From JADJPO01 sp963724535 (lineage in GTDB: Bacteria > Actinomycetota > Actinomycetes > Actinomycetales > Kineosporiaceae), in the NCBI GenBank assembly GCA_963724535.1, contig CAVRVD010000011.1:124001-188000 (forward strand): a stretch of 64,000 nucleotides of DNA. Reading direction: 5' to 3'. The stretch's first letter is position 1. Every line of letters starts with the position of its first letter. The translations under genes were made by a program, and so were the position numbers. The notes beneath the pieces are model-generated. The model searched no databases. It saw only the letters and a program-made list of their open reading frames with translations, and was not told where the DNA came from. Below, piece after piece: positions 17,554 to 26,147 of the stretch.

Positions 17554-17853
17554 GTGATATTCAAGGCCGTCGGGGACGTGCGCCCCTACCCCGACCACGG
17601 GGTCAGCACGCCGCGGCAGTGGTCGCAGATCCCGCCGACCCAGGTGCGGCTGGAGGACCTGGTGACCACCCGACGCACTCTGGACCTGGCACAGCTGCTG
17701 GCGGAGGACTCGACGTTCTACGGCGACCTGTTCGCCCACGTGGTCTCGTGGCACGGCACGCTGTATCTGGAGGACGGGCTGCACCGCGCGGTCCGGGCCG
17801 CACTCAGCCAGCGGACCACCCTGCCCGCCCGGGTGCTGACCCTCACCGCCTGA
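17554..17853 (+). CDS. Small conserved actinobacterial protein (annotated VapB-family antitoxin in relatives)
   Basis: A 99-residue soluble protein that starts at GTG 17554 with MIFKAVGDVRPYPDH. It has a ParB-like look: QIPPTQVRLEDLVTTRRTLDLAQLL, then HGTLYLEDGLHRAVRAALS, similar to the segment where ParB/Srx-type folds carry GxHR. It is usually found next to a LytR_C gene, as here. Databases often label it a VapB-type antitoxin, but no toxin partner is present, so that label should not be taken as function. Confidence 0.7.
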   Translation: MIFKAVGDVRPYPDHGVSTPRQWSQIPPTQVRLEDLVTTRRTLDLAQLLAEDSTFYGDLFAHVVSWHGTLYLEDGLHRAVRAALSQRTTLPARVLTLTA

Positions 17854-18032
17854 CGGGCAGTTTGCCCTGCAGCCAGCGGGTCGGCTGGACTCAACGCCGG
17901 GTCCAGCCGATCCTGGCCGGTGTGGCCGGTCGAGACGACGGCGAGAGCTGGGTCACCGAGGAGATCCGGCTGCCGGGCGAGAGGGTGGACCCGCCGGACG
18001 GCGCGTTGCCGGACCGATCGGGCCCCTCAGGC

Positions 18033-18605
18033 ATGTCGAGGGACGAGATCCGGGCCCTGCGCGCCAGCAAGTCGGCCCGCCGGGAACGCCGCCAGACCCT
18101 GACCTTCCTGGTCTTCTTCGCGCTGATCCTGCTGCTCGGCATCCTGGCGCTGACGGCCTACTACCAGAAGATCGACCTGCCGCTGGGCAGCGGCCGGCCG
18201 ACCCCGTTGCCCACCTGCCCCTCGGTGGCGGCGACGGTCCAGGCCCCCGGCGAGACCAGCGTCAACGTGTTCAACGCCTCGAACCGCAACGGGCTGGCCC
18301 TCAACGTGGCGCGCGAGCTGCAGAAGCGCGGCTTCGTCGTCCCGCGCGACCCGGCCAACGACCCGCAGAAGACGAAGATGACGGCGATGGCGGTGATCCG
18401 GCACGGTCCGACCGGCCTGCTGGCGGCGCAGACCGTCGCCACGGTGGCCGCCGGAGAGGTGCAGCTGGTCCAGGACGACCGGACCGGCTCGGACGTCGAC
18501 CTGGTGCTCGGTGCCACCTTCAAGCTCGCCCCGGCGCCGTCCCCCTCACCGACGCCGTCCCCCGGAGCGGCGGTACCGGCGCCGACCTGCCTGCCGGCGT
18601 CCTGA
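18033..18605 (+). CDS. LytR C-terminal domain membrane protein
   Basis: This is a 190-residue protein anchored by one N-terminal helix (LTFLVFFALILLLGILALTAYY, about residues 23-44). A LytR_C domain follows outside the membrane (SVNVFNASNRNGLA, VARELQKRGF, IRHGPTGLLAAQTVA), then a proline/serine tail ending in a cysteine. LytR_C domains accompany cell-wall ligases of the LCP family and may help bind wall polymers. ATG 18033 gives a compact cytoplasmic start; a GTG at 17985 is the alternative. It lies 179 nt after the small conserved gene, on the same strand. Confidence 0.8.
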   Translation: MSRDEIRALRASKSARRERRQTLTFLVFFALILLLGILALTAYYQKIDLPLGSGRPTPLPTCPSVAATVQAPGETSVNVFNASNRNGLALNVARELQKRGFVVPRDPANDPQKTKMTAMAVIRHGPTGLLAAQTVATVAAGEVQLVQDDRTGSDVDLVLGATFKLAPAPSPSPTPSPGAAVPAPTCLPAS

Positions 18606-18835
18606 GCTGCGCGCCGTTGAGCGCGGCTCATCGGCTTCGGGTGGGGTTCACCACCGAACTCGGTGGCAAACCCCACCTCGTCGCCGCACATACCCGTCCC
18701 CCACCTGCGCGTTTGCCCCGAGCCACACATCGCGTGGGTGTTGGCCGCACGTGAGAATCGGGTGGTGGCTGGGCACCTGGTGGCACGGTTGCGGAGCGGC
18801 TCAGGACGGCAGCGGCTGCGGGCGGGCCTGAGTCG

Positions 18836-19807
18836 GTCGGTTTCAGTTCGAGCTCGCCCTCCACGTCGGCGATCAGTGACTCGGTCGACTGGGTTCAGCG
18901 GCTGATCCGTGCGTTCGGGAGCCCGGACTACTCCAACTACATGGAGTTGTGTGGGTGGGGCCGCTACCTCGCCCCGCTGTACACCTTCGGTGCCCCCGTA
19001 CCCGGCGTCAATGTGCCGGACCTCGAGAATGCCGGCTGCATCCTTTTCTGGGGGTACAACCCGTCCGTGGCCCGACTCGCGCACGCGACGAGCACCGTCG
19101 CTGCGGTCGCGCGCGGCGCGAAGCTGATCGTGGTCGACCCGCGTAAGGCGGGCCTTGCCGCCAAGGCCGACCACTGGCTGCGGGTACGGCCCGGCACCGA
19201 TGCGGCGCTCGCCCTGTCCCTCACGCACGTGATGATCGAGAACGGCTGGTACGCCGACGCCGGATTCGCGACTCCGTCGGGCAAGGTGGAGCTGTACTCG
19301 GCCACGCTGGCCGCGCACGGCTACTCACCGCTGCCGGCCTTCGAGGAACCGCTCACCAGCCCTCGCTCCCGCAGGGACCTCGCCGACCGGTACCCGCTGG
19401 TGCTCAGCTGTGCGAAATCGCTGTTCTACTGCGAGACCCAGCACCGCCAGGTCGCCGCCCTGCGCAAGAGCGCGCCTGACCCGCCGGTGGAGATGCACCC
19501 GTCCACGGCCGCGGCCCGCGACATCACCGCGGGCGACTGGGTCTGCGTGGACACCCCGCACGGCAGCATCCGGGCCCGTGCCAAGCTCAACCCCAACCTC
19601 GACCTCCAGGTCGTCGTCGGCCAACACGGCTGGTGGGAGGCCTGCGTCGAACTGGGACTGCCCGGCTACCCGCCATCCGGGCCGGACAGTGCCAACCTCA
19701 ACCTCGTGCTGCCTCAGACACCGAGCGACCCGATCAGCGGCAGCTCACCCCTGCGGGCGTCCGTCTGCGAGGTCTCCCTGCTCGGGACAGCGGCACACAA
19801 GGAGTGA
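18836..19807 (+). pseudogene. Molybdopterin-dependent oxidoreductase remnant
   Basis: These 324 codons hold pieces of a DMSO-reductase-type molybdenum enzyme. The first piece reads FSSSSPSTSAISDSVDWVQR and MELCGWGRYLAPLYTFG, then CILFWGYNPSVARLAHAT with VVDPRKAGLAAKADHWLRVRPGTDAALALSL. Right after HVMIENGWYADA the reading jumps, still in frame, to FATPSGKVELYSATLAAHGY and the complete C-terminal molydop-binding domain (ITAGDWVCVDTPHGSI, GQHGWWEACVELGLPGY). The N-terminal 4Fe-4S domain and roughly the central third of a normal 700-residue enzyme are missing. The sequence upstream (18606-18835) has no clear continuation. It cannot make a working enzyme. Confidence 0.78.
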
Positions 19808-19900
19808 ACCGGCCCCGGTTGCCCCGTCCGGATGCCGGGCCCCGTTTCCCCTGTGCGCGGTGGCCAAGCTGAGACCAGAACGAGACCAGGCCAACGTGCT

Positions 19901-19933
19901 GATGCCCCCTACTTGGTGGGGGTATGAGGCATC
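19901..19933. terminator. Hairpin downstream of tRNA-Ser(CGA)
   Basis: GATGCC pairs with GGCATC as an outer stem, and an inner C-run pairs with a G-run around ACTTGGT. It lies 15 nt past the 3' end of the minus-strand tRNA, the expected place for its terminator. Confidence 0.45.
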
Positions 19934-19947
19934 CATGCAGGTCAGGG

Positions 19948-20034
19948 CGGTGGCGGTGGGATTTGAACCCACGGAGGAGTTGCCCCCTCACACGCTTTCG
20001 AGGCGTGCTCCTTCGGCCGCTCGGACACGCCACC
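19948..20034 (-). tRNA. tRNA-Ser (anticodon CGA)
   Basis: An 87-nt class II tRNA on the minus strand, with acceptor GGTGGCG/CGCCACC and discriminator G. The anticodon stem-loop is CACGC-CTCGAAA-GCGTG with anticodon CGA, followed by a long variable arm and T arm GTGGGTTCAAATCCCAC. It reads UCG, a common serine codon in this GC-rich genome. CCA is not encoded. Confidence 0.96.
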
Positions 20035-20121
20035 GCCAGCGAGGATACCGGGAGCCGGGCGAGGCCGTGAAATGCGTCCGGCACCGACGCGGCGTGCCCG
20101 CCGACGGCGTCCGCGTCCTCG

Positions 20122-20601
20122 TCACGCCGGGCCGCGGCGCCGGGCGAAGAACTCTCGCAGCAGGGCCGAGCACTCCCCCTCGGCGACCCCGGCGACCACC
20201 TCCACCCGGTGGTTGAGCCGCGAGTCCCGGACGACGTCCCGCACCGAGCCGGCCGCACCCGCCTTGTCGTCCCATGCGCCGAACACCAGCCGGCACACCC
20301 GAGCCAGAACCAGCGCGCCGGCGCACATGGTGCACGGCTCCAGGGTCACCACGAGCGTGCAGCCGTCCAGCCGCCACGACCCCGACGCCGTTCCCGCGTT
20401 CCGCAGCGCCACCACCTCGGCGTGGGCGGTCGGGTCGCCACTCGCCTCCCGCAGGTTCCAGCCGCGGCCCAGTACCGCGCCGTCGGGGCCCAGGACCACG
20501 GCCCCGACGGGAACGTCACCGGTGGGCAGGGCCCGTCGCGCCGTCTGCAGTGCCAGCCGCATCGCGTCGGCGTCGGACAGCACAGGCGGCGCGGGCGGCA
20601 C
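20122..20601 (-). CDS. tadA: tRNA adenosine(34) deaminase
   Basis: TadA converts A34 of tRNA-Arg(ACG) to inosine. The 159 residues have the zinc-deaminase motifs HAE (TAHAEVVALRNA, with the catalytic glutamate) and PCTMC (LEPCTMCAGAL), plus the C-terminal FARRR tail used for RNA binding. GTG 20601 is taken as start; MRLALQTARR twelve codons in is a possible alternative. It lies 23 nt after the gene for its conserved partner protein and probably shares that transcript. Confidence 0.95.
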   Translation of the reverse strand: MPPAPPVLSDADAMRLALQTARRALPTGDVPVGAVVLGPDGAVLGRGWNLREASGDPTAHAEVVALRNAGTASGSWRLDGCTLVVTLEPCTMCAGALVLARVCRLVFGAWDDKAGAAGSVRDVVRDSRLNHRVEVVAGVAEGECSALLREFFARRRGPA

Positions 20602-20624
20602 CGGCGACGGCGGGTCCGCAGCGG

Positions 20625-21170
20625 TCAGCGCAGCGCCTCGAGCAGGTTGGCGAACCCGACCTTCTCCCCGACCTCACCGAGCACGAACCCGGGGTCCTCG
20701 GAGTGCTCCTCGACCAGCCGACGCAGTTCCTTGCCGCTGACGCCGAGGTCCTCGAGCAGATCGGCCTCGCCGGCCCAGGCGTCGATCTCGATCTCCGATG
20801 CCTCGGGCGGCTCGCCGTCCTCCTCCCCGTCGCCATCGCCGTCCTCCTCCGAGGCGGTGTCGTCGTCGATGTGTTCGTGGTCCTGCTCATCGTCCATGTC
20901 GGCGGCCGGGGCGAGCAGCTCGGCGTAGGAGCTGCGGGAGGCCGCGAACAGGTCGGAGACGAACATCCGGGGCTCGTCCTCGCCGTCCACGCGGACGATC
21001 GAGAACCACTCGTCCTCGTGCTCGACGACGGCAAGCACCGGCTGGTCGGCGACCGCGGCCCCGCGCAGGGCGTCGACCAGGTCGTCGAGGGCGCTGTACT
21101 CGTCGACCTCGATGTCGCGGGCTTTCCAGCCGGGGCCGGACTGAGCGATGACAGCGGTGAAGTACGCCAC
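20625..21170 (-). CDS. tRNA adenosine deaminase-associated protein
   Basis: A 181-residue protein of the actinobacterial family always found beside tadA. It opens with VAYFTAVIAQSGPGWKARD. A small alpha/beta domain with VLAVVEHEDEWFSIVRVDG comes next, then a highly acidic stretch (about residues 95-125, many D and E). The C-terminal helix DLLEDLGVSGKELRRLVEEH follows. GTG 21170 is chosen because homology begins there. The function is unknown, but constant linkage to tadA suggests a tRNA-editing role. Confidence 0.88.
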   Translation of the reverse strand: MAYFTAVIAQSGPGWKARDIEVDEYSALDDLVDALRGAAVADQPVLAVVEHEDEWFSIVRVDGEDEPRMFVSDLFAASRSSYAELLAPAADMDDEQDHEHIDDDTASEEDGDGDGEEDGEPPEASEIEIDAWAGEADLLEDLGVSGKELRRLVEEHSEDPGFVLGEVGEKVGFANLLEALR

Positions 21171-21215
21171 GGGCCCATCGTGGCATTGACCGTGGCCGCT
21201 GGAGAAGTGGGCCGA

Positions 21216-21221
21216 TAGGTT
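21216..21221 (+). promoter_or_regulatory. -10 element of upp
   Basis: TAGGTT ends 6 nt before the upp ATG, predicting a leaderless transcript. No ribosome site is present. Confidence 0.5.
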
Positions 21222-21227
21222 CCGCTC

Positions 21228-21863
21228 ATGAGGCTGCACGTGGTGGACCACCCGCTGGTCGCACACAAGTTGACGCTGCTGCGGGACATCGCGACCGACT
21301 CCCCGACCTTCCGCCGGCTGACCGACGAGCTGGTGACCCTGCTGGCCTACGAGGCGACGCGCGACGTCCGCGTCGAGCCGCACGAGATCCGCACGCCGGT
21401 GGCTCCTGCCCGGGGGGTTCACCTGGCCTACCCCCGGCCCCTGGTCGTCCCGATTCTGCGCGCCGGGCTCGGGATGCTCGACGGGATGACCCGGCTGCTG
21501 CCCACCGCTGAGGTGGGTTTCCTCGGAATGGTCCGCGACGAGGACACCCTGCAGGCCAGTACGTACGCCGACCGGCTGCCGAGCGACCTGTCCGGTCGCC
21601 AGGTCTACCTCCTCGACCCGATGCTGGCCACCGGCGGCACGCTCGCGGCGGCACTGCGGTTCGCCCTGGACCGGGGCGCCTCGTCGGTGACCGCCATCTG
21701 CCTGCTGGCCGCGCCCGAGGGGGTCGGCACGATCGAGCAGACGTTCGGCGCGGACTCACCGGTCACCGTCGTGGTCGCCGCCCTCGACGAGCGCCTCAAC
21801 GAGCGCGGCTACATCGTGCCCGGGCTCGGCGACGCCGGCGACCGGCTGTACGGGCTCGTCTGA
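21228..21863 (+). CDS. upp: Uracil phosphoribosyltransferase
   Basis: This salvage enzyme joins uracil and PRPP to give UMP. The 211 residues contain VPILRAGLGMLDGM, the PRPP-binding loop YLLDPMLATGGTLAAAL and the uracil-binding end ERGYIVPGLGDAGDRLYG. Its length matches the family (about 208-212). It has no ribosome site and a -10 box just upstream, so it is probably leaderless. It is divergent from the tadA-associated gene. Confidence 0.97.
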   Translation: MRLHVVDHPLVAHKLTLLRDIATDSPTFRRLTDELVTLLAYEATRDVRVEPHEIRTPVAPARGVHLAYPRPLVVPILRAGLGMLDGMTRLLPTAEVGFLGMVRDEDTLQASTYADRLPSDLSGRQVYLLDPMLATGGTLAAALRFALDRGASSVTAICLLAAPEGVGTIEQTFGADSPVTVVVAALDERLNERGYIVPGLGDAGDRLYGLV

Positions 21864-22177
21864 GCCCGTCGGCGGCACGCGGTCAAGGCCGTGCCGGGTC
21901 CGGTCACCTCGCCGGCACCAGCACCTCGGGCCGGTTTGCGACCTTATTCGGGCCTGGGCTGTCGTCCATGCATGACCAGTCGTACCGTGGGTAGCGACCA
22001 GTGGATCGAGCGTGACCCGGACGACCACCAGACACCCAGTGACGTGTGTGACGGTTGGGACGCGTGGGGCAATTGTCGGCGCGCCTCCACGTCGTGCATG
22101 GTCGGTACGGCCATGCTGGGCTGTTGGACACGTAGCCGGGCTACGTGCGCGGCCTAGCTGTGTGCGAGGGAGGTGCC
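21864..22177 (+). other. Intergenic region upstream of the small membrane protein gene
   Basis: No convincing gene is seen in these 314 nt: the short open frames lack ribosome sites and similarity. The notable element is the inverted repeat at 22129-22147. A GGGAGG ribosome site at 22168-22173 belongs to the next gene. Confidence 0.5.
22129..22147. promoter_or_regulatory. Inverted repeat upstream of the small membrane protein
   Basis: CACGTAGC and GCTACGTG form a perfect 8-bp inverted repeat around CGG. It ends 30 nt before ATG 22178, where an operator or leader hairpin would lie. Confidence 0.4.
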
Positions 22178-22348
22178 ATGAAAGTGCAGCCCAGGAGTCT
22201 GCTCGTAGCGGTGCTCGTCATCTTCGTGATCTACGCGATCATCGTGAGCCCGCTGACCACCGCGGACTACGTGCGCTCGGTCTTCGTCTTCATCGCTGAT
22301 GCGGTCCGCTCGATCTTCACCTTCTTCGACGCACTCATTGGCCGCTGA
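22178..22348 (+). CDS. Small membrane protein, unknown function
   Basis: A 56-residue protein starting MKVQPRSLL, with a strong ribosome site (GGGAGG, 4-5 nt spacing). One helix (LLVAVLVIFVIYAIIVSPL) crosses the membrane, followed by a second amphipathic/hydrophobic segment (SVFVFIADAVRSIFTFFDALI). It is 12 nt upstream of the PH-domain membrane protein, so the two are probably co-expressed. No family is recognised with certainty. Confidence 0.75.
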   Translation: MKVQPRSLLVAVLVIFVIYAIIVSPLTTADYVRSVFVFIADAVRSIFTFFDALIGR

Positions 22349-22360
22349 CCGGACGCCGCG

Positions 22361-23203
22361 ATGTACTCCCTGCCCCAGCCCTGGCCGTGGAAACGGCGCC
22401 AGGGCAACGAGATGCCCGACGAGTTCCTGCGCTACCTGTCCGACCCCGAGCTGAAAGGGCCGACGCTGGGGGGCCAGATCCACTGGTCGGTGATGATCCA
22501 GCCGGTGGCGACCGCCGCGGCGGGCCTGTTCATCTGCTTCTGGACGCTCAGTGAGCTGCCCGACGTGAGTCCGATGGTGGGCATCCTCATCGTCCTTCTC
22601 GCCGCTCACCTGACCTGGCGGATCCGCCGCTGGTTCCGCAAGCACACGTCTCGCGCCGTCCGGGCGTTGGCCGTTGCGACCGGCGTCATCGTCGTTGTCC
22701 TGGTCGTCCTGGCACTTGCGGTGCGACCGGAGGACCTCGCCAGCAACGTCCTGATCATGGTGATCATCTATCTGATCGGCGATCTCGCCTTCGCGTACTA
22801 CATCTGGTACCGCGAACTGGTCTTCATCACCCTCAAGCGCGTCATCACGGTGACCGGGATCATCAACCGGAACGTCGCGATGATGCCGCTGAGCAAGCTG
22901 ACGGACATGAACTACACCCGCAACCCGATCGGCCTCGTGCTCGGCTACGGCGGGTTCCGGTTCGAGACCGCTGGTCAGAACCAGGCCCTCGAGCTGCTCG
23001 GCCGGATCCCGGACCCGGACGCCAGCTACCGCTTCGTGCAGAACCTGATCTTCGGTCGGGGCACCACCGACGTGATCCTCGTCGACGTCAAGACCGAGAA
23101 GAAGGTCAACGTCAACTGGCGCGGCAAGATCTTCCCGACCGGCAGCAGCGGTGGGGCCACCCTGGAGTCCTCCGACGAGGACGAGTGGTACGACGAGACC
23201 TAG
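22361..23203 (+). CDS. PH domain-containing membrane protein
   Basis: A 280-residue protein with an N-terminal soluble part, four hydrophobic segments (about residues 45-165, including VIVVVLVVLALAV and NVLIMVIIYLIGDLAFAY), and a bacterial PH (bPH, YdbS/DUF304-like) domain: RELVFITLKRVITVTGIINRNVAMMPLSKLTDMNY split over residues 165-200, then GFRFETAGQNQALELLGRIPDP. It ends with an acidic tail. Such proteins are membrane scaffolds of unknown role. Its TAG stop shares the four bases CTAG with the stop of the convergent acyltransferase gene. Confidence 0.82.
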   Translation: MYSLPQPWPWKRRQGNEMPDEFLRYLSDPELKGPTLGGQIHWSVMIQPVATAAAGLFICFWTLSELPDVSPMVGILIVLLAAHLTWRIRRWFRKHTSRAVRALAVATGVIVVVLVVLALAVRPEDLASNVLIMVIIYLIGDLAFAYYIWYRELVFITLKRVITVTGIINRNVAMMPLSKLTDMNYTRNPIGLVLGYGGFRFETAGQNQALELLGRIPDPDASYRFVQNLIFGRGTTDVILVDVKTEKKVNVNWRGKIFPTGSSGGATLESSDEDEWYDET

Positions 23204-23955
23204 CCCCGCCCCTCTCGCGCCGCCTTGTCCGCAGCGTCCAGGGCGGCGGCCTGCTCGGGCGTCGGCGCCGTCCCGCCGAGACTGACCGGTAGCCACCACC
23301 TGTCGTCCGGACCCGACGGGGCGTCCGGGTAGCTGCGCTGGACGTCGTCCAGCAGCGCCGCCATCGGACTCACCAGCTGCTCGATCGCCTCCTCGACGGG
23401 CTGTCCCTTGGGCACCGTGATCGGGGCGGCGAAGGCGACCGTGATCGCTTTGCCCCGCCCCCGTAAGTCCTTCGGCTGGCCCTTGGTGAAGATCCGCTGC
23501 CCGCCCCAGACGATTGCCGGCACCACCGGGACCCCCGCCGCCTGGGCCAGCTTGACCGCCCCCGGCTTGAAGTCCTTGAGCAGGAAGGACCGGCTGATCG
23601 TCGCCTCCGGGAAGACCCCCACGAGCTCGCCGTCCCGCAATGCCGTCAGGGCCTGCTTGAACGCCCCCGAGCCGGCGGCCCGGTCCACCGGGATGTGGTG
23701 CATGCCGCGCATCAGCGGCCCGGAGACGCGGTGGCGGAACACCGATTCCTTGGCCATGAACCGCACGTAGCGCCTCGACGGCCGGACACCGTAGCCGAGC
23801 AGCGCGAAGTCGAGGTAGCTGACGTGGTTGCACGCGATCACGGCACCGCCGGTGCGCGGCAGGTGCTCGGCCCCGCGCAGGGTGAACCGCAGGCCGAGCC
23901 CGGCGAACACGCCGCGGGCCACGGCGATCACGGGCGGGTACACGAGGTCGGTCAC
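23200..23955 (-). CDS. plsC: 1-acyl-sn-glycerol-3-phosphate acyltransferase
   Basis: This PlsC-type enzyme acylates lysophosphatidic acid in phospholipid synthesis. It has the catalytic HX4D box (NHVSYLDFAL), the GMHHIPVDR substrate box and FPEATIS (motif III). GTG 23955 gives 251 residues and is supported by a TACGCT -10 box 7 nt upstream; the longer reading from 24009 would overlap the divergent peptidase gene. Its stop overlaps that of the PH-domain gene by 4 nt, tail to tail. Confidence 0.9.
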   Translation of the reverse strand: MTDLVYPPVIAVARGVFAGLGLRFTLRGAEHLPRTGGAVIACNHVSYLDFALLGYGVRPSRRYVRFMAKESVFRHRVSGPLMRGMHHIPVDRAAGSGAFKQALTALRDGELVGVFPEATISRSFLLKDFKPGAVKLAQAAGVPVVPAIVWGGQRIFTKGQPKDLRGRGKAITVAFAAPITVPKGQPVEEAIEQLVSPMAALLDDVQRSYPDAPSGPDDRWWLPVSLGGTAPTPEQAAALDAADKAAREGRG

Positions 23956-23962
23956 GGCGGTC

Positions 23963-23985
23963 AGCGTAGAGGCGCCACCTAGAGT
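23963..23985. promoter_or_regulatory. Back-to-back -10 elements of plsC and the M3 peptidase
   Basis: On the minus strand TACGCT (23963-23968) lies 7 nt before the plsC GTG. On the plus strand TAGAGT (23980-23985) lies 6 nt before the peptidase ATG. The two -10 boxes are only 11 nt apart, so the promoters must overlap and may compete. Confidence 0.5.
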
Positions 23986-23991
23986 GAGGCC

Positions 23992-26091
23992 ATGGCTCTC
24001 GGAGACCATCGACCGACTGCTGCTCTCGACCCCGCCAACCCGTTCGCCCGGCCCAGCGAGCAGCCCTTCGGGCTACCCCCCTTCGCGGCGATCCGCGTCG
24101 AGCACCACCGGCCGGCCTTCGAGGCGGGCATGGCCGAGCAGCAGGCGGAGGTCGAGGCGATCGTCAGCTGCCCGGATACGCCGACGGTGGCCAACACCCT
24201 CGAGGCCCTGGAGCGGTCCGGTCGGCTGTTGGCGCGGGTCAGCAGCGTCTTCTTCAACCTGACCGGTGCGCACGCCACCGCGGAGCTGAACGCCCTCGAG
24301 GCGGAGATCGCTCCGCGGCTGGCCGCGCACACCGACGCGATCCGGCTGGACAGACGGCTGTTCGCCCGGATCACCGCGCTCGCTGAGCACGCCGAGACCC
24401 TGGACGACGAGCAGCGCCGCCTGGTCGAGCGGTACCACACCGACGCTGTGCGGGCCGGCGCAGGCCTGGACGACGCCCGGCAGGACCGGTTGCGACAGAT
24501 CAACGCCGAGCTGGCGAGGCTGACCACGGCGTTCAAGAACGACCTGCTCGCCGACACGGTCGACCTCGCCGTACACGTCACCGACCGCGCCGAGCTGGAC
24601 GGACTGGACGACGGGCAGATCGCCGCCGCCGCGCGGGCGGGGACGGGCCGTGGCCTGGACGGCTACCTGATCACCCTGGACCTGCCGACCGCCCAACCGG
24701 CGCTGGCCTCGCTCACCGACCGTTCCCTGCGCGAACGCATCCACCGAGCCTCGGTCAGCCGGGGAGCACGTGGCAACGACCACGACACCCGGATGACCCT
24801 GGCCCGCATCGTCGCCCTGCGCGCCGAGCGGGCCGAACTGCTCGGCTATCCCGACCACGCCACGTATGTCATCGCGGACGAGACCGCCCGCACGGTCTCG
24901 GCGGTCGAGCAGATGCTCGCCGCAGTGGTGCCGGCGGCGGTCGCCAACGCCCGTGTCGAGGCCACCGAGCTGGAGGCCGAGCTCGTCGCCGACGGCGCGA
25001 CCGGACCGCTGCAGCCGTGGGACTGGGCCTTCTACGCCGACCGGCTCCAGCGCCGTCGCCACCGGCTGGACACCGCGGCCCTGCGCCCCTACTTCGAGCT
25101 CGACCGCGTCCTGCACGAGGGGATCTTCTACGCCGCGACCCAGCTGTACGGTCTGACCTTCGACCGCCGGGAGGACCTGCGCGGCTACCTGGACGATGTC
25201 CAGGTGTTCGAGGTGGCAGACGCCGACGGCGCGCCGCGCGGGCTCTTCCTGGCCGACTGGTACACCCGTGACACCAAGCGCGGCGGTGCCTGGATGAGTA
25301 CCTTCGTGGACCAGTCCCACCTGCTCGGGAACGCTTCGGTGGCCGTGGTGAACCTGAACATCCCCCAACCGCCCGACGGCGAGCCCACCCTGCTCACCCT
25401 CGACGAGCTGATCACCGCCTTCCACGAGTTCGGGCACGCGTTGCATGCACTGCTGTCCGACGTGCGGTATCCGACGCTGTCCGGCACGCAGGTGCCGCGG
25501 GACTTCGTCGAGTTCCCCTCCCAGGTCAACGAGATGTGGGCCTACTGGCCGCAGGTGCTGCAGCGTTACGCCGTCCATCACCGCACCGGTGAGCCGATGC
25601 CGCAGGAGATGGCCGACGCGCTGCGCGAGTCCCGCCCCGACGATGCGGGATTCGCCACCACGGAGTACCTGGCCGCCGCCCTGCTCGACCTGGAGTGGCA
25701 TCGTGCGCCACGGGACGACGGGCCCGCGCCGACCTCGGTGACCTCGCCGGAGGCGGTCCTCGTGTTCGAGCGCGAGGCGTTGCGCCGCAACGGGATCAAC
25801 CTCGAGCTGGTTCCACCCCGCTATCGCAGCACCTACTTCGCCCACATCTTCGCCGGGGACTACAGCGCCGGGTACTACAGCTACATCTGGAGCGAGGTGC
25901 TCGACGCCGACACCGTCGACTGGTTCACCGAGAACGGCGGGCTCGACGCGCGGTGCGGACGCCTGTTCGCCGAGCGGCTGCTCAGCCGCGGCGGGTCGGT
26001 CGAGCCGATGGCGGCCTTCGAGGCGGTTCGGGGGCGCCCGGCGCGGATCGAACCCCTGCTGGCGCGGCGTCGACTTGCCATCACATCCTGA
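23992..26091 (+). CDS. dcp: M3 family metallopeptidase, peptidyl-dipeptidase Dcp type
   Basis: A 699-residue cytoplasmic zinc peptidase that cuts dipeptides from oligopeptides. It has the M3 motif FHEFGHALHALLS with the third ligand in the downstream glutamate region (FVEFPSQVNEMW). The Dcp C-terminal signature is YFAHIFAGDYSAGYYSYIW, with the substrate tyrosines. The length fits Dcp (about 680-700). No signal peptide is present. A leaderless start at ATG 23992 is likely. Confidence 0.95.
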   Translation: MALGDHRPTAALDPANPFARPSEQPFGLPPFAAIRVEHHRPAFEAGMAEQQAEVEAIVSCPDTPTVANTLEALERSGRLLARVSSVFFNLTGAHATAELNALEAEIAPRLAAHTDAIRLDRRLFARITALAEHAETLDDEQRRLVERYHTDAVRAGAGLDDARQDRLRQINAELARLTTAFKNDLLADTVDLAVHVTDRAELDGLDDGQIAAAARAGTGRGLDGYLITLDLPTAQPALASLTDRSLRERIHRASVSRGARGNDHDTRMTLARIVALRAERAELLGYPDHATYVIADETARTVSAVEQMLAAVVPAAVANARVEATELEAELVADGATGPLQPWDWAFYADRLQRRRHRLDTAALRPYFELDRVLHEGIFYAATQLYGLTFDRREDLRGYLDDVQVFEVADADGAPRGLFLADWYTRDTKRGGAWMSTFVDQSHLLGNASVAVVNLNIPQPPDGEPTLLTLDELITAFHEFGHALHALLSDVRYPTLSGTQVPRDFVEFPSQVNEMWAYWPQVLQRYAVHHRTGEPMPQEMADALRESRPDDAGFATTEYLAAALLDLEWHRAPRDDGPAPTSVTSPEAVLVFEREALRRNGINLELVPPRYRSTYFAHIFAGDYSAGYYSYIWSEVLDADTVDWFTENGGLDARCGRLFAERLLSRGGSVEPMAAFEAVRGRPARIEPLLARRRLAITS

Positions 26092-26147
26092 CGTGTCAGT
26101 ATTCTTCTGCGCTCAACCACATCTCACGGGAGCCGAGGAGACAGCTG

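Noticed and set aside
17554..17853. Toxin-antitoxin system
   Set aside because: The VapB-type label used for relatives has no toxin gene next to it; the neighbour is a LytR_C protein.
19948..20034. Genomic island integrated at tRNA-Ser(CGA)
   Set aside because: No integrase, no direct repeat of the tRNA 3' end was found nearby, and the flanking genes are core genes; only the oxidoreductase remnant is suggestive.
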